Source of the DNA: Chloroflexia bacterium
GTDB lineage: Bacteria; Chloroflexota; Chloroflexia; Thermomicrobiales; JALYUS01
Reading direction: 5' to 3'
Length of the DNA: 16,901 bases
Assembly: GCA_025928215.1 (NCBI GenBank)
Contig: JAICJW010000034.1
Span: 1 to 16,901, forward strand
The notes beneath the pieces are model-generated. The model was not told the DNA's origin. It made no database searches and saw only the letters and a list, made by a program, of their open reading frames with translations. The position numbers and the translations under genes are program-made. The number at the start of each line of letters is the position of its first letter. The stretch's first letter is position 1. Below, one piece after another: positions 15,281-16,901 of the stretch.

Positions 15281-15310
15281 AGTGTATGTGCGAACGCGCC
15301 GGAAGCGCAA
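15281..15310 (-). promoter_or_regulatory. Candidate promoter of the secreted propeller gene
   Basis: On the minus strand TTGCGC (15310-15305), an 18-nt spacer and TACACT (15286-15281) give a moderate sigma70-like promoter 35 nt before the ATG. The -10 is identical to the one proposed for trpB. Pattern match only. Confidence 0.35.
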
Positions 15311-15326
15311 TGAGGTGTAAAAAATC

Positions 15327-15381
15327 GGTTCGGGGTGGGGAGCAGGATTTCCCCGAACCTCGAACCTCGATCCCCGAACCT
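15327..15381. repeat. Inverted copy plus heptad array upstream of the dehydrogenase
   Basis: Four 7-bp units run from 15354 to 15381: cgaacct twice, then cgatccc and cgaacct. On the left, GGTTCGGGG (15327-15335) is the reverse complement of CCCCGAACC (15351-15359), so the element can also fold into a 9-bp hairpin with a 15-nt loop. It fills most of the divergent intergenic region and ends 33 nt before the dehydrogenase ATG. The architecture (heptads plus an inverted partner) mirrors the element at the trpA stop, although the heptad sequence differs. Confidence 0.8.
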
Positions 15382-15386
15382 TCCCC

Positions 15387-15395
15387 TGCTACAAT
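15387..15395 (+). promoter_or_regulatory. Candidate extended -10 of the dehydrogenase gene
   Basis: TGC-TACAAT at 15387-15395 is a good extended -10 just downstream of the heptad repeat. It would place the RNA start near 15402, right at the AGGAGG, leaving a leader of only about 13 nt. No proper -35 is visible because the repeat occupies that position. Uncertain. Confidence 0.3.
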
Positions 15396-15414
15396 CACCC
15401 CAGGAGGTGCAACG

Positions 15415-16173
15415 ATGAAACGATTCGAGGGCAAAGTCGTGCTGGTGACGGGGGCGGGATCGGAGCGCGGCATCGGGCGGGCGGTCGCACTGGCCTTCGC
15501 CAAAGAGGGCGCGCATGTCGTCATGACTGATGTCGTGGCGGCGGGTGTTGAGCGCGTGGCGCGCGAGTTGAACGAGCACGCACAAGCGATCGGTGAAGTC
15601 GCGGACGTGCGGAGCAAGGCCGAGATGGAGCGCGTTGTGGCACGGGCGGTGGAGGAATTCGGGGGCCTGGATATCCTGATCAATAACGCGGGACTGACCC
15701 GGCCAACAAAATTCCTCGATATCAGCGAGGAGGAATACGACCTCGTCGTGGACGTCAACCTCAAGGGTATGTTCATGACGACGCAGGCGGCGGTCCCGGC
15801 GATGCTGAAGCGGGGCAAGGGAGCGATTGTCTCGCTCTCATCGGTTTCCGGTCAGCGTGGCGGCGGGGTCTTCGGAACATCGGCGTACAGCGCGGCGAAG
15901 GCGGGTATCGCGGGTCTGACGCGGGCATTGGCGCGCGAACTGTCGCCCCAGGGTATCCGCGTCAACTGCGTCGCGCCCTCCTTAATTGATACCGACATCT
16001 TCGGTGGGCAGGTCTCGGAGGAACGGAAGAAGGAATTGGGTGAATCAACGCTCGTTGGACGCGTTGGTCGTGTGGAGGATGTCGTCAATGGTATCCTCTT
16101 TCTCGCCGACGACGCGAGCGAATATCTCACCGGCGTCACCCTCGACATCAATGGCGGCTCGCACATACATTAG
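15415..16173 (+). CDS. Short-chain dehydrogenase/reductase (FabG-like)
   Basis: A 252-residue classical SDR oxidoreductase. AGGAGG lies 7 nt before the ATG at 15415. The Rossmann cofactor motif is TGAGSERGIG (12-21), followed by D39 at the end of the second strand, an acidic residue that usually favours NAD(H) over NADP(H). D64-V65 contact the adenine. NNAG is at 90-93, and the catalytic set is N115, S143, Y158 and K162 (YSAAK). The C-terminal DINGG is typical. Similarity to FabG is general, and the substrate cannot be told from sequence: 3-oxoacyl-thioester, sugar or alcohol dehydrogenases all look like this. The NAD-type residue and lack of fatty acid genes nearby argue mildly against the housekeeping FabG. 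It is a single-gene unit, divergent from the secreted propeller gene. Confidence 0.93.
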   Translation: MKRFEGKVVLVTGAGSERGIGRAVALAFAKEGAHVVMTDVVAAGVERVARELNEHAQAIGEVADVRSKAEMERVVARAVEEFGGLDILINNAGLTRPTKFLDISEEEYDLVVDVNLKGMFMTTQAAVPAMLKRGKGAIVSLSSVSGQRGGGVFGTSAYSAAKAGIAGLTRALARELSPQGIRVNCVAPSLIDTDIFGGQVSEERKKELGESTLVGRVGRVEDVVNGILFLADDASEYLTGVTLDINGGSHIH

Positions 16174-16219
16174 CGTGGATCGCTCTGCCTGAAAAACAAC
16201 CAGGAAACCGGGCCGAAAC

Positions 16220-16248
16220 TTGACGCCGCGCGTCGTGACGGCTACTGT
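16220..16248 (+). promoter_or_regulatory. Candidate promoter of the FtsB-like gene
   Basis: TTGACG (16220-16225), exactly 17 nt, then TACTGT (16243-16248). The -35 is identical to those proposed for the thi operon and the MATE gene. RNA would start near 16255, inside the palindrome that overlaps the -10. Confidence 0.5.
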
Positions 16249-16256
16249 ACGTACAG
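16245..16256. promoter_or_regulatory. 12-bp palindrome over the -10/start of the FtsB-like gene
   Basis: CTGTACGTACAG is a perfect 12-bp palindrome overlapping the proposed -10 (16243-16248) and transcription start. That is where a repressor would act. It has CTGT/ACAG ends like the E. coli LexA box, but only 4 bp between them rather than 8. Binding protein unknown. Confidence 0.35.
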
Positions 16257-16313
16257 CATGGGTGCGTCGGTCGTACGTCGGTGGGTGCAATGCGTCACAC
16301 GATGAGAGAGCGA

Positions 16314-16697
16314 ATGTCGCAAGCGATCCCGCGGGTGCAACGGTTGGTGATTATCACTGGCCTCGTGCTGGCGACGGCGTACGCATCGGTCGGCTTCGTC
16401 CATCAGGAGCGGGCCGTGCGGCGCCTGACGAGCGAGGTTACGCAGCGCCAGCACGATCTCGACGCGACGCGACAGGAGCAACAGACCTTAACGGCTGAGA
16501 TTGCCGCCCTGAACGATCCGGTTCACTACGCGCAATACGCGACACTGGTCGCGCGGCATACATTGATGCTCACGCGGCCGGACGAGACGCTCTTCATTGT
16601 CACCTGGCAGAGCGGAGGCGATTCGCACGGGCCGCAGGCGCCACGTTCGACGGATTGGAAGGCGCTGCTTCATGCCGCCGACATCCCCAATCCCTGA
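16314..16697 (+). CDS. FtsB/DivIC-like septum formation initiator
   Basis: A 127-residue bitopic membrane protein with the layout of FtsB/DivIC, which link early and late division proteins at the septum. A short cytoplasmic N-terminus precedes one membrane helix (about 9-29). A coiled coil follows (31-66, with ERAVRRLTSEVTQRQHDLDATRQEQQ-type heptads broken only at the end). Next is the family's conserved patch LNDPVHYAQYATLVARHTLMLTRPDETLF (67-95; compare the DivIC pattern L.DP.yie..AR..l...pgE..f). I chose the ATG at 16314 for its GAGAGAG site; in-frame ATGs at 16302 and 16290 and a GTG at 16281 are alternatives. It is convergent with mreB, 18 nt apart. Division function is inferred from architecture. 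Confidence 0.8.
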   Translation: MSQAIPRVQRLVIITGLVLATAYASVGFVHQERAVRRLTSEVTQRQHDLDATRQEQQTLTAEIAALNDPVHYAQYATLVARHTLMLTRPDETLFIVTWQSGGDSHGPQAPRSTDWKALLHAADIPNP

Positions 16698-16715
16698 TGA
16701 AACCTAATTGCACAG

Positions 16716-16901
16716 CTACATCGTGTCGAGGCTGTCCCGGAGGACATCGAGGTGTTCGAGGGCGAGGCCCGTACCAATGGCGACGCAGGAGAGCGGATCC
16801 TCCGCGACGTAGCAGGGGACGCCCGTCACTTCGGTCAGCAGTTCGTTCAAATTGCGCAACAGCGCGCCGCCGCCCGTCAGGATCATGCCCTTGTCAATGA
16901 T
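16716..16901 (-). CDS. mreB: Rod shape-determining protein MreB, C-terminal part
   Basis: The minus strand from the right edge to a TAG at 16716-16718 encodes 61 residues. These match the actin-like MreB C-terminus: IIDKGMILTGGGALLRNL (the adenosine-binding GGGALL loop), then TEVTGVPCYVAEDPLSCVAIGTGLALEHLD. MreB forms membrane-associated filaments that guide cell-wall elongation in rod-shaped bacteria. The usual protein is about 340 residues, so most of the gene lies beyond the window. The reading frame is open to the edge and has no internal defect. It converges on the FtsB-like gene, with no clear terminator between them. Which MreB paralogue this is (MreB, Mbl-like) cannot be told from the fragment. 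Confidence 0.93.
   Translation of the reverse strand: MIDKGMILTGGGALLRNLNELLTEVTGVPCYVAEDPLSCVAIGTGLALEHLDVLRDSLDTM

Noticed and set aside
15415..16173. Naming the dehydrogenase fabG
   Set aside because: The fold and catalytic residues are generic for classical SDRs, D39 suggests NAD rather than NADP, and there are no fatty acid synthesis neighbours.
16245..16256. Assignment of CTGTACGTACAG as a true LexA box
   Set aside because: The E. coli box needs 8 bp between CTGT and ACAG; here there are 4, and no SOS gene is nearby. Kept only as an unassigned palindrome.

Overview
The window is a high-GC bacterial chromosome segment of ordinary housekeeping genes, with an unusual number of small repeats at gene boundaries. 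No rRNA, tRNA, transposase, integrase or CRISPR array was seen. A member of the Chloroflexota (for example a Thermomicrobia relative) is my best guess. It rests on a secreted protein ending in two 'FWxxNGG..FG(F/Y)P..VQYFER.RFE(Y/F)HPE' modules, a style I associate with that phylum, together with the GC content and repeat types. This is inference, because no 16S gene is present.

Layout, left to right. Positions 1-364 hold no convincing gene. A plus-strand aromatic amino acid block follows: trpB (426), trpA (1673, four-base overlap with trpB) and an AroH-type chorismate mutase (2629). Next come a MATE-family efflux protein (3113), a YczE/YitT-like membrane protein (4713), a 92-residue glycine-zipper membrane protein (5480) and cofactor-independent phosphoglycerate mutase gpmI (5886). 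Convergent to these, on the minus strand, is a thiamin-precursor salvage operon read from right to left. It has a sigma70-like promoter (11475-11503), a TPP riboswitch (11361-11446), an intrinsic terminator (11281-11331), then thiM, a ThiW-type ECF substrate-binding component, a fused double ATPase EcfA and EcfT. Further minus-strand genes are a frameshifted beta-propeller pseudogene (11529-12019), enolase (12160-13452) and a secreted propeller protein (13615-15246). Plus-strand genes close the window: a short-chain dehydrogenase (15415) and an FtsB/DivIC-like division protein (16314). The C-terminus of MreB, on the minus strand, runs off the right edge.

How the genes work together. TrpAB and the chorismate mutase serve the two branches leaving chorismate, to tryptophan and to phenylalanine/tyrosine. 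GpmI and enolase are consecutive glycolytic steps, though they lie 5 kb apart on opposite strands. The thi operon would import and phosphorylate the thiazole moiety of thiamin under TPP control. FtsB-like and MreB act in division and cell shape.

The least ordinary content is the repeats. Three 7-bp-periodic arrays sit at gene edges: one inside the trpA start, one across the trpA stop, one just before the dehydrogenase. An 83-92 bp inverted repeat occurs twice, each copy 7-8 nt beyond a stop codon and just upstream of gpmI or eno. A 15-bp GC-rich hairpin follows the MATE gene. One heptad array appears to have given TrpA a 32-residue N-terminal extension, and another supplies its last codons.
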